Assembly: GCF_020217485.1 (NCBI RefSeq)
Contig: NZ_JAEKMI010000038.1
Span: 1 to 46,527, forward strand
DNA from: Mycobacterium sp. WUMAC-067
Lineage (GTDB): Bacteria > Actinomycetota > Actinomycetes > Mycobacteriales > Mycobacteriaceae
Length of the DNA stretch: 46,527 nt
Direction of reading: 5' to 3'
The notes beneath the pieces were generated by a model. It ran no database searches, was not told the DNA's origin, and saw only the letters and a program-made list of their open reading frames with translations. This document shows positions 7,578-16,436 of this stretch, in pieces (the stretch's first letter is position 1; each line of letters starts with the position of its first letter). Position numbers and translations under genes: made by a program.

Positions 7578-8381
7578 TCAGGTTGGCAGGCCGCGCTTCT
7601 CGGCGTCGGCACGGTAGCGGTCCACCCACTCGTCGGAGCGATGGTCGGCCTGGCGTTCCAGCACCGGCTCCGGCGCCAGCTGCGGGTCAAGGCCCAGCGC
7701 CTCGAGGATGGATCCCACCACCTGGGTCAGGTTGCGCCACAACACCGGATACGAAATCTCCATCGGGGTGACGTTTTCTTCGGCGAACCAATTCCGCCAG
7801 CCCTCTTCTTGCGCGCGCAGCATGGTGACGACGTGCGCGATCGCTCCGGCGTGGTAGGTGGCGCGCGCGTCACGCGCCGGGTCGGGCCTTCCGCGCCAGA
7901 CCCGTGTCTGCACCGCTCGCCAAAACGACACCGCCTGCGAGATCACGTCGGGACGGTAGACGTGAATCAGCAGCGGCTCCTCGCCCACCACGTCGCGGAT
8001 CGCCGCCAGCAGGCCGTCGCCGCTGCGGTCCGGCAGGTCCTTGGCGCGGTTCAGCAGCAGCGGCGTCTGGTTCCACATCAGCTTGCCGCCCCACACCCCG
8101 TTCGGCGTCCGTCCGACGGTGCGAATGTAGGCACGCCAGATCTCGGGCGGCGCGAGGTCGGGTGTCCCCGCGTCCAGCGGATCGAGCAGGCTCAGGATCG
8201 ACTCGTCCTCGACCCCGGCGAACCACTCCCGCGGCTGCGGCGACTGGCTGGTGGCCGGTAGGTACTGAAAGAACTCCTGCGGCTCGCCGGCCACGCCGGT
8301 CGCGCGCAGCGATTCGACCAGCAGCGTGCTGCCACTGCGCTGCGACGCCAACACCAGATATGACGACGGCCTATTTGTCAC
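7578..8381 (-). CDS. stf0: Stf0-family sulfotransferase (trehalose 2-sulfotransferase)
   Basis: Stf0 moves sulfate from PAPS to the 2-position of trehalose, the first step toward sulfolipid-type sulfated trehaloses. The 267-residue protein matches the family along its length: YLVLASQRSGSTLLVESLRA (the 5'-phosphosulfate-binding loop near residues 12-20), GEPQEFFQYLP with the proposed catalytic Glu, NGVWGGKLMWNQT, and HVYRPDVISQAVSFWRA. The start is GTG at 8381. A TAGACT box ends exactly 6 nt before it, so the mRNA is probably leaderless. It neighbours cysteine-synthesis genes; PAPS synthesis genes are not in the window. A 500-bp spacer separates it from the divergent mce operon. Confidence 0.93.
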   Translation of the reverse strand: MTNRPSSYLVLASQRSGSTLLVESLRATGVAGEPQEFFQYLPATSQSPQPREWFAGVEDESILSLLDPLDAGTPDLAPPEIWRAYIRTVGRTPNGVWGGKLMWNQTPLLLNRAKDLPDRSGDGLLAAIRDVVGEEPLLIHVYRPDVISQAVSFWRAVQTRVWRGRPDPARDARATYHAGAIAHVVTMLRAQEEGWRNWFAEENVTPMEISYPVLWRNLTQVVGSILEALGLDPQLAPEPVLERQADHRSDEWVDRYRADAEKRGLPT

Positions 8382-8387
8382 CCGCAG

Positions 8388-8393
8388 AGTCTA
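8388..8393 (-). promoter_or_regulatory. -10 box (TAGACT) for leaderless stf0
   Basis: TAGACT on the minus strand fits TANNNT and is separated by exactly 6 nt from the GTG at 8381. No Shine-Dalgarno lies between, so transcription probably starts on the start codon. Confidence 0.6.
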
Positions 8394-8549
8394 ACCGGAA
8401 ACGCCGCATCCCATCTCCGGTAGCGCGATCACGGTCAGCCTGAGTGAAACCGTTGCGTTGAACCACACTTGCCCGAACCGTGGCGTTCGGCGGGGATAGT
8501 CGAACGGGACGGTGGCCGTGAGTGCGCAACGGTTTTCGGAGCAGACGCA

Positions 8550-8569
8550 ACGCGTCGCGAGCGACGCGT
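8550..8569. promoter_or_regulatory. Palindrome in the stf0/mce divergent spacer
   Basis: ACGCGTCGC and GCGACGCGT form a perfect 9-bp inverted repeat around GA. It lies about 160 bp upstream of stf0 and 335 bp upstream of the mce operon. It could be a dimeric operator or a fold in a long mce leader. The rest of 8394-8825 shows no supportable gene; a second small hairpin (CGGGCA/TGCCCG) lies at 8732-8749. Confidence 0.45.
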
Positions 8570-8825
8570 GCCGGTTCGCCCCGACTTGCGCTGTGCCGCA
8601 GGCCGGTTCCGGCAACGATGGGAGATCGGGTGCGCGCCGTCGCCACCGACCGCGTGCGCCGCCGTGGGCCATTCGTCGATTGGGTTACCGGCCGCGGCCA
8701 CATTTCTTCTTGTTGATCGCAAATCTAACGCCGGGCATTGTTTTGCCCGTACATTCGCTGATCTGCGCGCACGAGCAGGCATTGGCGGCGCAGTAAAAAG
8801 TGCTGTTTGCTTGAGCGCCAGCCAA

Positions 8826-8854
8826 TTACGAACGCATAAACGTCTGTTACGAAC
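8826..8854 (+). promoter_or_regulatory. Two TTACGAAC repeats 21 bp apart upstream of mce
   Basis: TTACGAAC occurs at 8826-8833 and again at 8847-8854, exactly 21 bp start to start, so both copies face the same side of the DNA helix two turns apart. They lie 50-80 bp before the first yrbE gene, where an operator would be expected. No regulator gene is adjacent. Confidence 0.5.
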
Positions 8855-8904
8855 ATGGGGGTCGAGTTGAGTCACCAGGACCGCCGTTGGGGTGGGCGAA
8901 CAGC

Positions 8905-9672
8905 GTGAACGCGACGACCGTGGCGAAGCCCATGACCGCGTTAGGGCAATTCTTTCTGCTCAGCGCCGAGGCGTTGGTTGCCGCCGTGCGCGGTCCGTGG
9001 GCGTGGCGTGAAGTGCTCGAGCAGATTTGGTTTGTCGCCCGGGTTTCCATTTTCCCGACCATCATGTTGTCGATTCCGTACACGGTGCTGATTGTTTTCG
9101 TGCTCAACATTCTGCTCGTGGAGATCGGCGCCGGAGACCTTTCGGGCGCCGGTGCCGGCCTGGCCTCGGTGACCCAGGTGGGCCCGGTGGTCACCGCGAT
9201 GGTCGTCTCGGGCGCCGGGTCGACCGCCATGTGCGCGGATCTGGGTGCGCGCACCATCCGCGAGGAAATCGACGCGATGAAGGTGATCGGCGTCAATCCC
9301 GTTCAGGCGCTGGTGGTTCCGCGCATCATCGCGGCCACGTTCGTGGCGGTCCTGTTGTACTCGGTGGTCGCGGTCACCGGGCTGACCGGTAGCTACATCT
9401 TCGTGGTCTTCGTTCAGCACGTCACGCCGGGCGCGTTCATCGCCGGGATGACGCTGGTCACCGGGCTGCCGCAGGTCGTGATCTCACTGATCAAGGCGAC
9501 TCTGTTCGGCCTGTCCGCGGGCCTGATCGCCTGCTACAAGGGACTATCGGTGGGCGGCGGACCCACCGGCGTCGGGAATGCGGTGAACGAGACCGTGGTG
9601 TTCTCCTTCATGGCGCTTTTCTTCATCAACATCCTGACGACCGCGCTCGGGGTGAAGGTGACGGCCAAATGA
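8905..9672 (+). CDS. YrbE-family (MlaE-type) permease, A subunit of mce operon
   Basis: YrbE proteins form the inner-membrane permease of Mce lipid importers, driven by a shared ATPase (MceG/Mkl) encoded elsewhere. This 255-residue protein has the family's membrane segments and its signature blocks: WREVLEQIWFVARVS, VVSGAGSTAMCADLGARTIREEIDAM (the EExDAM coupling region) and GGGPTGVGNAVNETVV near the C terminus. The start is uncertain. I prefer GTG at 8905 after GGGGTGGG; an in-frame TTG at 8887 with AGGA 6 nt upstream is an alternative. The gene heads an eleven-gene operon and overlaps the next gene by 4 bp. Confidence 0.93.
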   Translation: MNATTVAKPMTALGQFFLLSAEALVAAVRGPWAWREVLEQIWFVARVSIFPTIMLSIPYTVLIVFVLNILLVEIGAGDLSGAGAGLASVTQVGPVVTAMVVSGAGSTAMCADLGARTIREEIDAMKVIGVNPVQALVVPRIIAATFVAVLLYSVVAVTGLTGSYIFVVFVQHVTPGAFIAGMTLVTGLPQVVISLIKATLFGLSAGLIACYKGLSVGGGPTGVGNAVNETVVFSFMALFFINILTTALGVKVTAK

Positions 9673-10517
9673 CCGATGCCGCACGCGAACCGTCGTGGTT
9701 CGTCACCCTGGGACCCAGGATGGTGGGCTCGACCCGCAAGCTGGGCGAACAGACCGTGTTCTACGGCCAATCCCTGGCCTCCACTGCCGATGCGGTGCGC
9801 CGCTACCCCGGAGAGCTGTTGCGCCTGATCGCCGAGATGGGCATGGGCACAGGCGCATTGGCCGTGATCGGGGGCACGGTCGGCATCATCGGCTTCCTCA
9901 CGCTGACCACCGGTGCCCTCGTTGCGGTGCAGGGCTACGACACGCTGTCCAACATCGGCGTCGAGGCGCTGACCGGCTTCCTGTCGGCGTTCTTGAACGT
10001 TCGGATGATCGCGCCCTGCACGGCCGGTCTGGCGTTGGCGGCCACCATCGGCGCCGGTGCCACCGCGCAATTGGGGGCGATGCGCATCAACGAGGAGATC
10101 GACGCCTTAGAGGTCATGGGCATCCGGGCGGTCACCTATCTGGCCTCCACCCGGATCATCGCCGGCATCCTGGTCGTCATCCCGCTCTACGCCGTCGCCG
10201 TCCTGATGTCGTTCATCGCGGCGAAACTGCTCACGATCTACGTCTACGGGCAGTCGCGAGGCGTCTACGAGCACTACTTCGCCACGTTCCTGCGCCCCAA
10301 CGACCTGCTTTGGTCGTTCCTGTCGGCTCTGGCGATGGCGACGGGTGTGATGGTCGTGCACACCTACTACGGTTTCACCGCGACCGGCGGGCCGGCCGGC
10401 GTGGGGGAGGCCGTCGGCCGCTCGGTCCGGTCATCGATGATCGTCACCGCGTTTGTGTGCCTGATGATTTCACTGTCCGTTTACGGGCAATCCGGCAACT
10501 TCAACCTGTCCGGCTAG
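9669..10517 (+). CDS. YrbE-family (MlaE-type) permease, B subunit of mce operon
   Basis: This second permease subunit has 282 residues. It carries the extended N terminus typical of YrbE-B (WFVTLGPRMVGSTRKLGEQT), then the membrane segments and the conserved AQLGAMRINEEIDALEVMGI block, the cytosolic coupling helix that contacts the ATPase. GGPAGVGEAVGRSVRSS near the C terminus is the counterpart of the A subunit's motif. The ATG lies in an ATGA overlap with the preceding stop, so the two permeases are co-translated, as expected for a heterodimer. It is followed 4 nt later by mceA. Confidence 0.94.
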   Translation: MTDAAREPSWFVTLGPRMVGSTRKLGEQTVFYGQSLASTADAVRRYPGELLRLIAEMGMGTGALAVIGGTVGIIGFLTLTTGALVAVQGYDTLSNIGVEALTGFLSAFLNVRMIAPCTAGLALAATIGAGATAQLGAMRINEEIDALEVMGIRAVTYLASTRIIAGILVVIPLYAVAVLMSFIAAKLLTIYVYGQSRGVYEHYFATFLRPNDLLWSFLSALAMATGVMVVHTYYGFTATGGPAGVGEAVGRSVRSSMIVTAFVCLMISLSVYGQSGNFNLSG

Positions 10518-10521
10518 CCGC

Positions 10522-11793
10522 ATGAGCAACCACACGCACCGCGGGCGATCGCAGCAGCGAAACCGGACCCGCACCAGCAGGATCGACCCAATATGGTGGG
10601 CGCCAACGCTGTTCATCCTCGTCGGCGGCCTAGTCGCGCTGACCGCGGCGTCGTTCTCCGGCAAGTTCGCGGCCTTCGTCCCGCTCACGCTGGTCTCTGA
10701 CCGGGCTGGACTGGTGATGGAAGACGGCGCCAAGGTGAAGCTGCGCGGCGTCCAGGTCGGACAGGTCGCCTCGATCGGCACCGACGTGAAAACGGCCCGG
10801 CTGCAGCTGAAGATCCGCCCGGATGCCTTCAGATACCTGCCGGACAACCTCGAGGCCGAGATCAAATCGACCACGGCCTTCGGCTCCAAATACGTCGACC
10901 TGATCGTCCCTTCCCAGCCCAGCGTTACCGCCCTGAAGCCCGGCGCGGTGCTGCGCTCGCGCAATGTCACCGTCGAGGTCAACACCGTGTTCGAGAACCT
11001 GCAATCGGTGGTGCAGGCGCTCGACCCGGCCAAACTCAACGCGATCTTGTCGGCCTTCGCGCAATCGGTCCGCGGCAAGGGCGATCGGATCGGACACGCG
11101 GTCACCGACGCGAACAACGTGCTGCTCACCGTCAACTCGCGCATGGACACGATTCACCAGGACTGGAGGCTGTTCGGCAAGACCGCGGCCATCTACTCCG
11201 ATGCGGCGCAGAACATCCTGTCGATCCTCGACTCGGCGGCGACCACCAGCGCGACCGTCACCGACGAGCAGCGCTCACTCGATTCCTTGCTGTTGTCGGC
11301 CGTCGGCTTCAGCCAGACCGGCATCAACGTCATCGGCCCCAACGAGTCGAACATCGTGCGGTCCATGAACCTGCTCGATCCCACCATCGCGCTGTTGCAG
11401 AAGTACTCGCCGACTTACACGTGCCTGTTCCAGGGCGCCCAGTGGTATGTGGACCACGGCGGCCGAGATGCATTGGGCGGCAACGGGTACTCGGTGATCC
11501 TGGACGCCGCGCTGCTTTTCGGCGACGACCCCTACCGATTTCCCAAACACCTGCCGAAGGTCAACGCCACCGGCGGCCCCGGCGGCAAGCCCAGCTGCGG
11601 ATCGCTGCCCGACCCGAGCGCGAACTTCCCGGTGCGCGCGCTGGTCACCGACACCGGTTGGGGGGCGGCCCCGAACGAGATCCGCACCAACGTAGCCGCG
11701 GGCAATCCGTGGTGGGCCAACTGGTTCCCCACCACCAAGAACCCACCCGAGGCGCCGCGCTACTTCTGGCGCGGGGGGCAGCCGCCGCCATGA
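10522..11793 (+). CDS. Mce family protein, A position
   Basis: Mce proteins are periplasmic substrate-binding subunits; six different ones are thought to form a hexameric tunnel carrying lipids to the YrbE permease. This 423-residue protein has an N-terminal membrane anchor (TLFILVGGLVALTAASF), an MlaD/Mce domain at about residues 45-125 (SDRAGLVMEDGAKVKLRGVQVGQV), a long helical region, and the Mce/DUF3407 C-terminal region with CLFQGAQWY. It begins 4 nt after the yrbE-B stop. Which numbered mce locus this is cannot be decided without comparison. Confidence 0.94.
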   Translation: MSNHTHRGRSQQRNRTRTSRIDPIWWAPTLFILVGGLVALTAASFSGKFAAFVPLTLVSDRAGLVMEDGAKVKLRGVQVGQVASIGTDVKTARLQLKIRPDAFRYLPDNLEAEIKSTTAFGSKYVDLIVPSQPSVTALKPGAVLRSRNVTVEVNTVFENLQSVVQALDPAKLNAILSAFAQSVRGKGDRIGHAVTDANNVLLTVNSRMDTIHQDWRLFGKTAAIYSDAAQNILSILDSAATTSATVTDEQRSLDSLLLSAVGFSQTGINVIGPNESNIVRSMNLLDPTIALLQKYSPTYTCLFQGAQWYVDHGGRDALGGNGYSVILDAALLFGDDPYRFPKHLPKVNATGGPGGKPSCGSLPDPSANFPVRALVTDTGWGAAPNEIRTNVAAGNPWWANWFPTTKNPPEAPRYFWRGGQPPP

Positions 11794-12818
11794 GAAGAAA
11801 GCTCTCCAGCATCGTCCTGCGCGTCGGGATCTTCACGACGGTCTGCTTGCTGTTCACCTTCGCGCTCGTCGCGGTGTTCGGCCAATTGCGCTTCGAGGAT
11901 CGCACCGGCTATCAGGCCGTGTTCACGAATATCTCCGGCCTCAAGTCCGGCAATTTCGTGCGCATCGCCGGGGTGGAAGTCGGCAAGGTCGGCGAGCTGC
12001 GCCTGCATCACGACGGCACGGTCACCGTCGGCTTCGAGGTGGACAAGGGCGTGCGACTCACCGAGGGCACCAAGGCGGTCGTGCGGTACGAAAACCTCAT
12101 CGGCGACCGCTATCTCGCGCTCGAAGAGAGCCCGGGGCCGCCGCGGCGACTCCCGCCGGGGGCGACGATTCCGCTGGCGCGGACCTCGCCGGCGCTTGAC
12201 CTGGACGCGCTGATCGGCGGGTTCCGCCCGTTGTTCCGCGCACTGGATCCCGATCAGGTCAACGCCCTGTCCGGTCAACTCTTGCGAATCTTCCAGGGGC
12301 AGGGCGGAACCCTGGCTTCGGTGCTGTCGCAGACCTCGATACTGACCTCGACCCTGGCTGGGCGCAGCGAGCTGATCGGCGAGCTGATCACCAACCTGAA
12401 CACCGTGCTGCACACCTTCGCCGCTCGCGACCACGAGTTCTCCGACGGCCTGGACAAGCTCGCCCAGCTGGTGGAGGGTCTGTCGCAGCGCAGAAACGAC
12501 ATCTCCACCGGCCTCGCCTACATCAACGCGGCCGCCGGCTCGATCACCGATCTGCTCGCTCAGTCCCGCCAGCCGATCAAAGACGTTGTGCACGAGACGG
12601 ATCGCATGTCCGCACAGGTACTCTCCGACCGCGACTATGTCGACAATCTGCTCAAAGAGCTCCCCGACATCTACCAGGTGTTGGCCCGGCAGGGGCTCAA
12701 CGGCGACTACTTCGGCTTCTACTTCTGCGAAGTGTTGCTCAAGTTGAATGGCAAGGGCGGCAACCCGATCTTCGTCAAGCTCTTGGGCCAGCCCAGTGGG
12801 CGGTGCACGCCGCGATGA
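11790..12818 (+). CDS. Mce family protein, B position
   Basis: The 342-residue product has a membrane anchor at residues 8-28, then an MlaD/Mce domain (FTNISGLKSGNFVRIAGVEVGKV) and a helical tail with ANLNTVL-like repeats typical of MceB. The conserved end NGDYFGFYFCEVLLKLNG is a B-type signature. ATG at 11790 sits in an ATGA overlap with mceA, so the earlier in-frame region (from 11421) is not coding. It acts with the other five Mce subunits. Confidence 0.93.
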   Translation: MRRKLSSIVLRVGIFTTVCLLFTFALVAVFGQLRFEDRTGYQAVFTNISGLKSGNFVRIAGVEVGKVGELRLHHDGTVTVGFEVDKGVRLTEGTKAVVRYENLIGDRYLALEESPGPPRRLPPGATIPLARTSPALDLDALIGGFRPLFRALDPDQVNALSGQLLRIFQGQGGTLASVLSQTSILTSTLAGRSELIGELITNLNTVLHTFAARDHEFSDGLDKLAQLVEGLSQRRNDISTGLAYINAAAGSITDLLAQSRQPIKDVVHETDRMSAQVLSDRDYVDNLLKELPDIYQVLARQGLNGDYFGFYFCEVLLKLNGKGGNPIFVKLLGQPSGRCTPR

Positions 12819-13999
12819 AGGTGAAGATCCCCAAACTCACGTCGCCCGGCCCGCGCAACCCGTTCGTGTTGGGCGTGATGGGAACCGTCATCCTGGCCTG
12901 CGTGACCGTCGTCGCGTTCCAGTACAACAGGCTGCCCTTCATCAAGAACACGAACGACTACGCCGCGTACTTCGCCGAGGCCGGCGGCATCAAACCGGGC
13001 AACGCGGTGCGGGTTTCCGGCATGGGCGTGGGGCGGGTTTCCGACCTCCGGTTGGAAGGCACCAAGGTTCGGGTGGGCTTCACCGTGCGCGAGGGCGTCG
13101 AACTGGGCGACCGCACCGAGGCGGCGATCAAGACCGAAACCATTCTGGGCGCCAAGATGCTCGAGCTGACTCCGCGCGGAGACGGCCGGCTTTCGGGCAC
13201 CATTCCGCTGGAACGCACCACCTCGCCCTACGACCTGCCGGACGCGCTGGGCGATCTGACGACCACCATCAGCGGGCTGGACACCGCCCAATTATCCACG
13301 GCCCTAATCACATTGGCGAACACGCTGAAGGCGACGCCTGCGGATCTCAAGCCGGCGCTGGAGGGAGTCGCCCGGTTCTCGGACACCCTCAACGGCCGCG
13401 ACGCACAGCTGAGGAGCCTGCTGGGCAACGCCGACAGAGTCTCGGCGGTGTTGGGCAAGCGCAGCCAACAAATCGCCGGGCTCGTCGCGAACTCCAACGC
13501 GCTGCTGGCCGCGCTGCTCGACGAACGCGATTCGCTGGACGCGCTGATGAACAATCTCACCGCGGTGTCGGGCCAGATCTCCGGGCTGGTCAACGACAAC
13601 CGAAGCCAACTCAAACCAGCACTCGACAAGCTCAACGGCGTCCTCGAAATCCTGGACAACCGCAAAGACGACATCCAGAAGACGCTGCCCAAATTCAAGC
13701 GGTACGCGATGTCCTTCGGCGAATGCCTGGGTTCCGGGCCATTTTTCAAGGCCTATGTCGCCAACCTGGTTCCCGGCCAGATCGGTGGACCGGTCCTCGA
13801 TGCGGACATGTACGACCGGTTCCTGGATCCCAACCAGAAGCTGCCGTCGGAGGCGGTCGATCCGCCCACCGGAACCCCACCCGTACCGCCGGAGAACGCG
13901 CCGGTGCCGCTGTGGTCACAGCCGCCGTCGCCGCCACCGTCGACCCCACCCGTGCGGACCATCCCCCCGCCCTCGCCACACGATTTCGACGAGCCGTGA
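12815..13999 (+). CDS. Mce family protein, C position
   Basis: The 394-residue product shows an N-terminal anchor (FVLGVMGTVILACVTVVAF), an MlaD/Mce domain (YFAEAGGIKPGNAVRVSGMGVGRV), a long coiled region, and a Pro-rich C-terminal tail (about 60 residues), the usual layout of MceC. The region SFGECLGSGPFFKAYVANL is a family block before the tail. I chose ATG at 12815 because it overlaps the mceB stop as ATGA; an in-frame GTG at 12803 would overlap more. The next gene follows 2 nt after the stop. Confidence 0.93.
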   Translation: MKVKIPKLTSPGPRNPFVLGVMGTVILACVTVVAFQYNRLPFIKNTNDYAAYFAEAGGIKPGNAVRVSGMGVGRVSDLRLEGTKVRVGFTVREGVELGDRTEAAIKTETILGAKMLELTPRGDGRLSGTIPLERTTSPYDLPDALGDLTTTISGLDTAQLSTALITLANTLKATPADLKPALEGVARFSDTLNGRDAQLRSLLGNADRVSAVLGKRSQQIAGLVANSNALLAALLDERDSLDALMNNLTAVSGQISGLVNDNRSQLKPALDKLNGVLEILDNRKDDIQKTLPKFKRYAMSFGECLGSGPFFKAYVANLVPGQIGGPVLDADMYDRFLDPNQKLPSEAVDPPTGTPPVPPENAPVPLWSQPPSPPPSTPPVRTIPPPSPHDFDEP

Positions 14000-14001
14000 A
14001 C

Positions 14002-15318
14002 ATGAGCCGGGGCACCCTTCGCAAAGTCACCGCGATCAGCCTGATCCTGACGCTGGCCGCGGCGTCGGTTCTGGTCGCGAGCAGGCTGTGGGACGACGTC
14101 GAGAAGAACACCTACTCGGCGTATTTCGCGGAGGCCAACGGTCTGTTCGTCGGGGATGAGGTCCGAATCCTCGGCGTCGCCGTCGGGGTCATCGACAAGA
14201 TCGAGCCCCAGCCCACCAGCTCCAGGGTGACGTTCTCGGTCGACAAGCAGTATTCGGTCCCGGCCGATGCGCGCGCCGCCATCTTGTCCCCATCGCTGGT
14301 GACGTCGCGGGCCATCCAACTCGTCCCGGCATACTCCGGTGGCCCGAAGTTGAGCGACGGCGCGTCGATCCCGCTCAGCCGCACCGCGGTTCCCGTCGAA
14401 TGGGATGACTTCCGCCGGCAGCTGGAAAAGCTGACCGACGCGCTGCAACCCACGAGCCCCGGCGGGGTGAACTCCGTCGGCGAGCTCATCGACTCGGCGG
14501 CCGACAACGTGCGCGGCCAGGGCGACACCGCCCGCGACACCGTCATCAAACTGTCCCAGGCCATTTCGGCGCTCGGTGACCACGCCGACGACATCTTCAG
14601 CACGGTGCGCAACCTGCAGCTGTTGGTATCCGCGCTGCACTCCAGCAGCGATCTGCTCGCCTCGTTCAACCAGAACCTGGCCGGCGTGACCACCCTGCTG
14701 TCGAACACCCCGAACGAGGTCGGCGCCGCGTTGAAGTCGCTGGATGGCGCGCTGACGGACGTGCGTGATTTCCTCGCCGAGAACCGCGAAGCGATGGGCG
14801 TCACGGTCGACCGGTTGGGTTCGATCACGACCGCGCTCAACGACAGCCGCGGCGATATCAAACAGATCCTGCATATCGCCCCGACGGTGTTCCAGAACTT
14901 CCTGAACATCTACCAGCCGGCGCAAAGCGCGATGACCGGCATCCTGGCGCTGAACAACTTCGCCGACATCCCGCAATTCATCTGCAGCTCGATCGAAGCG
15001 GCGTCGCGGGCGCGGTTGGCCCGCGTCTCGAAACTGTGCCTGCAGTACCTCAACCCGATCATCAAAAACCGCATCTACAACTATATTCCGGCGGGGATCA
15101 ATCCGTTCGTCGGGACGCAGGCCCGCCCCAGCGAGATCACCTACAGCGAGGACTGGCTGCGACCCGGCTACACGCCGCCCCCGCCACCCGACGCGTCCCC
15201 ACCGACCGACGCGCCGCCCCCGCCGCCCGAGCAGCCACCGCCCCCGCCAGCGCCGAGCGCGACGACCAACTCGCTTCAGGTCCTGCAGGATCTGATGCTT
15301 CCGACGGGGCCGTCATGA
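14002..15318 (+). CDS. Mce family protein, D position
   Basis: The 438-residue product has a membrane anchor at residues 9-28, an MlaD/Mce domain (YFAEANGLFVGDEVRILGVAVGVI), a long helical section, a conserved block ending FICSSIEAASRARL, and a very Pro-rich tail of about 50 residues, as in other MceD proteins. It begins 2 nt after mceC and overlaps the next gene by ATGA. The tail may sit in the cell-wall space, but this is inference. Confidence 0.93.
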   Translation: MSRGTLRKVTAISLILTLAAASVLVASRLWDDVEKNTYSAYFAEANGLFVGDEVRILGVAVGVIDKIEPQPTSSRVTFSVDKQYSVPADARAAILSPSLVTSRAIQLVPAYSGGPKLSDGASIPLSRTAVPVEWDDFRRQLEKLTDALQPTSPGGVNSVGELIDSAADNVRGQGDTARDTVIKLSQAISALGDHADDIFSTVRNLQLLVSALHSSSDLLASFNQNLAGVTTLLSNTPNEVGAALKSLDGALTDVRDFLAENREAMGVTVDRLGSITTALNDSRGDIKQILHIAPTVFQNFLNIYQPAQSAMTGILALNNFADIPQFICSSIEAASRARLARVSKLCLQYLNPIIKNRIYNYIPAGINPFVGTQARPSEITYSEDWLRPGYTPPPPPDASPPTDAPPPPPEQPPPPPAPSATTNSLQVLQDLMLPTGPS

Positions 15319-16436
15319 GACGCGCGGCCGCGGCACTCGTCGGAATGCTCTGCGTCGCCGCGCTTTCGGCGTGCGGATGGCGCGGTTTGAATTCGTTCAG
15401 CCTGCCCGGAACGGCCGGGGGAGGGCCGGGCTCCTACACCATTCAGGCGCAGATGCCCGACGTGGTGACCATCCAGGAGAACACCCGGGTCCGGGTCGAC
15501 GACGTCAACGTCGGCAACGTCACCAGGATCGAGCTGCAAGACTGGCACGCGCTGGTCACCATGCGCATCGACGGCGACGTCCACCTGCCGGCCAATTCGA
15601 CGGCCAAGCTCGGGCAGACCAGCCTGCTCGGCTCGATGCACATCGAACTCGCGCCGCCCAAAGACGAACCGCCGGTCGGCCGGCTCACAGCCGGGTCGGT
15701 CATCCCGTTGTCACGCGCCAGCCTCTATCCCACCACCGAGCAGACGTTGGCCTCCGTGTCGATTCTGCTCAACGGCGGCGGAATTGGGCAGCTGCAGGAA
15801 ATCAACCAAGCGGTCGTGAAGGCATTCGCCGGCCGCGAAAACGACATGCGCAGTCTGCTCGGCCAGCTGGACGAGTTCATCGCCCGCACCAACGGCCAGA
15901 CCGACGACATCATCGCCGCCGCCGAGAACCTCAACGCTCTGGCGGGTCAGGTTGCCGGCAACGACCCGGTCGTCGACAAGGCCTTGACATCCGTGCCTAA
16001 GGCGCTGGAGGTGTTGGCCAAGGAACGGGCCAAGATCGCCGAGACCATCGACCAGGTCGGCAAATTCAGCGCGATCGCCGCCGATACCGTCCATCAGAGC
16101 AGGGAATCGCTGGTACACAACCTGCGCAACATCGCGCCGGTGCTGCGCTCGCTCGCCGACGCCGGGCCCTCGCTCACCCGGGGCCTGGACGGCTTGGCGA
16201 CCTATCCCTGGCCGACGTCGACAGTGCGGAATTGGTTCCGGGGCGACTACGCCAACCTCACCCTGGTGGTCGATCTGACGCTGAGCCGCATCGACCAAGG
16301 GCTTTTCACCGGGTCGCGCTGGGAAGGCAACCTCACCCAACTCGAGCTGCAGTGGGGTCGCACCATCGGCATGCAGCCGAGCCCGGTCACCGGGGGCAAC
16401 CCGCTGACCTACCCGTACCACTTCGGGGGGTACTGA
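15315..16436 (+). CDS. Mce family lipoprotein, E position (LprN type)
   Basis: The E subunit of mce operons is normally a lipoprotein. Here a signal peptide ends in the lipobox LSAC with the lipidated Cys at residue 20. The 373-residue precursor continues with an MlaD/Mce domain (PDVVTIQENTRVRVDDVNVGNV), the TSLLGSMHIELAPP segment and a helical tail ending in an aromatic stretch (YPYHFGGY). ATG at 15315 is in an ATGA overlap with mceD. It is expected to be anchored in the outer leaflet of the plasma membrane beside the Mce tunnel. Confidence 0.94.
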   Translation: MRRAAAALVGMLCVAALSACGWRGLNSFSLPGTAGGGPGSYTIQAQMPDVVTIQENTRVRVDDVNVGNVTRIELQDWHALVTMRIDGDVHLPANSTAKLGQTSLLGSMHIELAPPKDEPPVGRLTAGSVIPLSRASLYPTTEQTLASVSILLNGGGIGQLQEINQAVVKAFAGRENDMRSLLGQLDEFIARTNGQTDDIIAAAENLNALAGQVAGNDPVVDKALTSVPKALEVLAKERAKIAETIDQVGKFSAIAADTVHQSRESLVHNLRNIAPVLRSLADAGPSLTRGLDGLATYPWPTSTVRNWFRGDYANLTLVVDLTLSRIDQGLFTGSRWEGNLTQLELQWGRTIGMQPSPVTGGNPLTYPYHFGGY

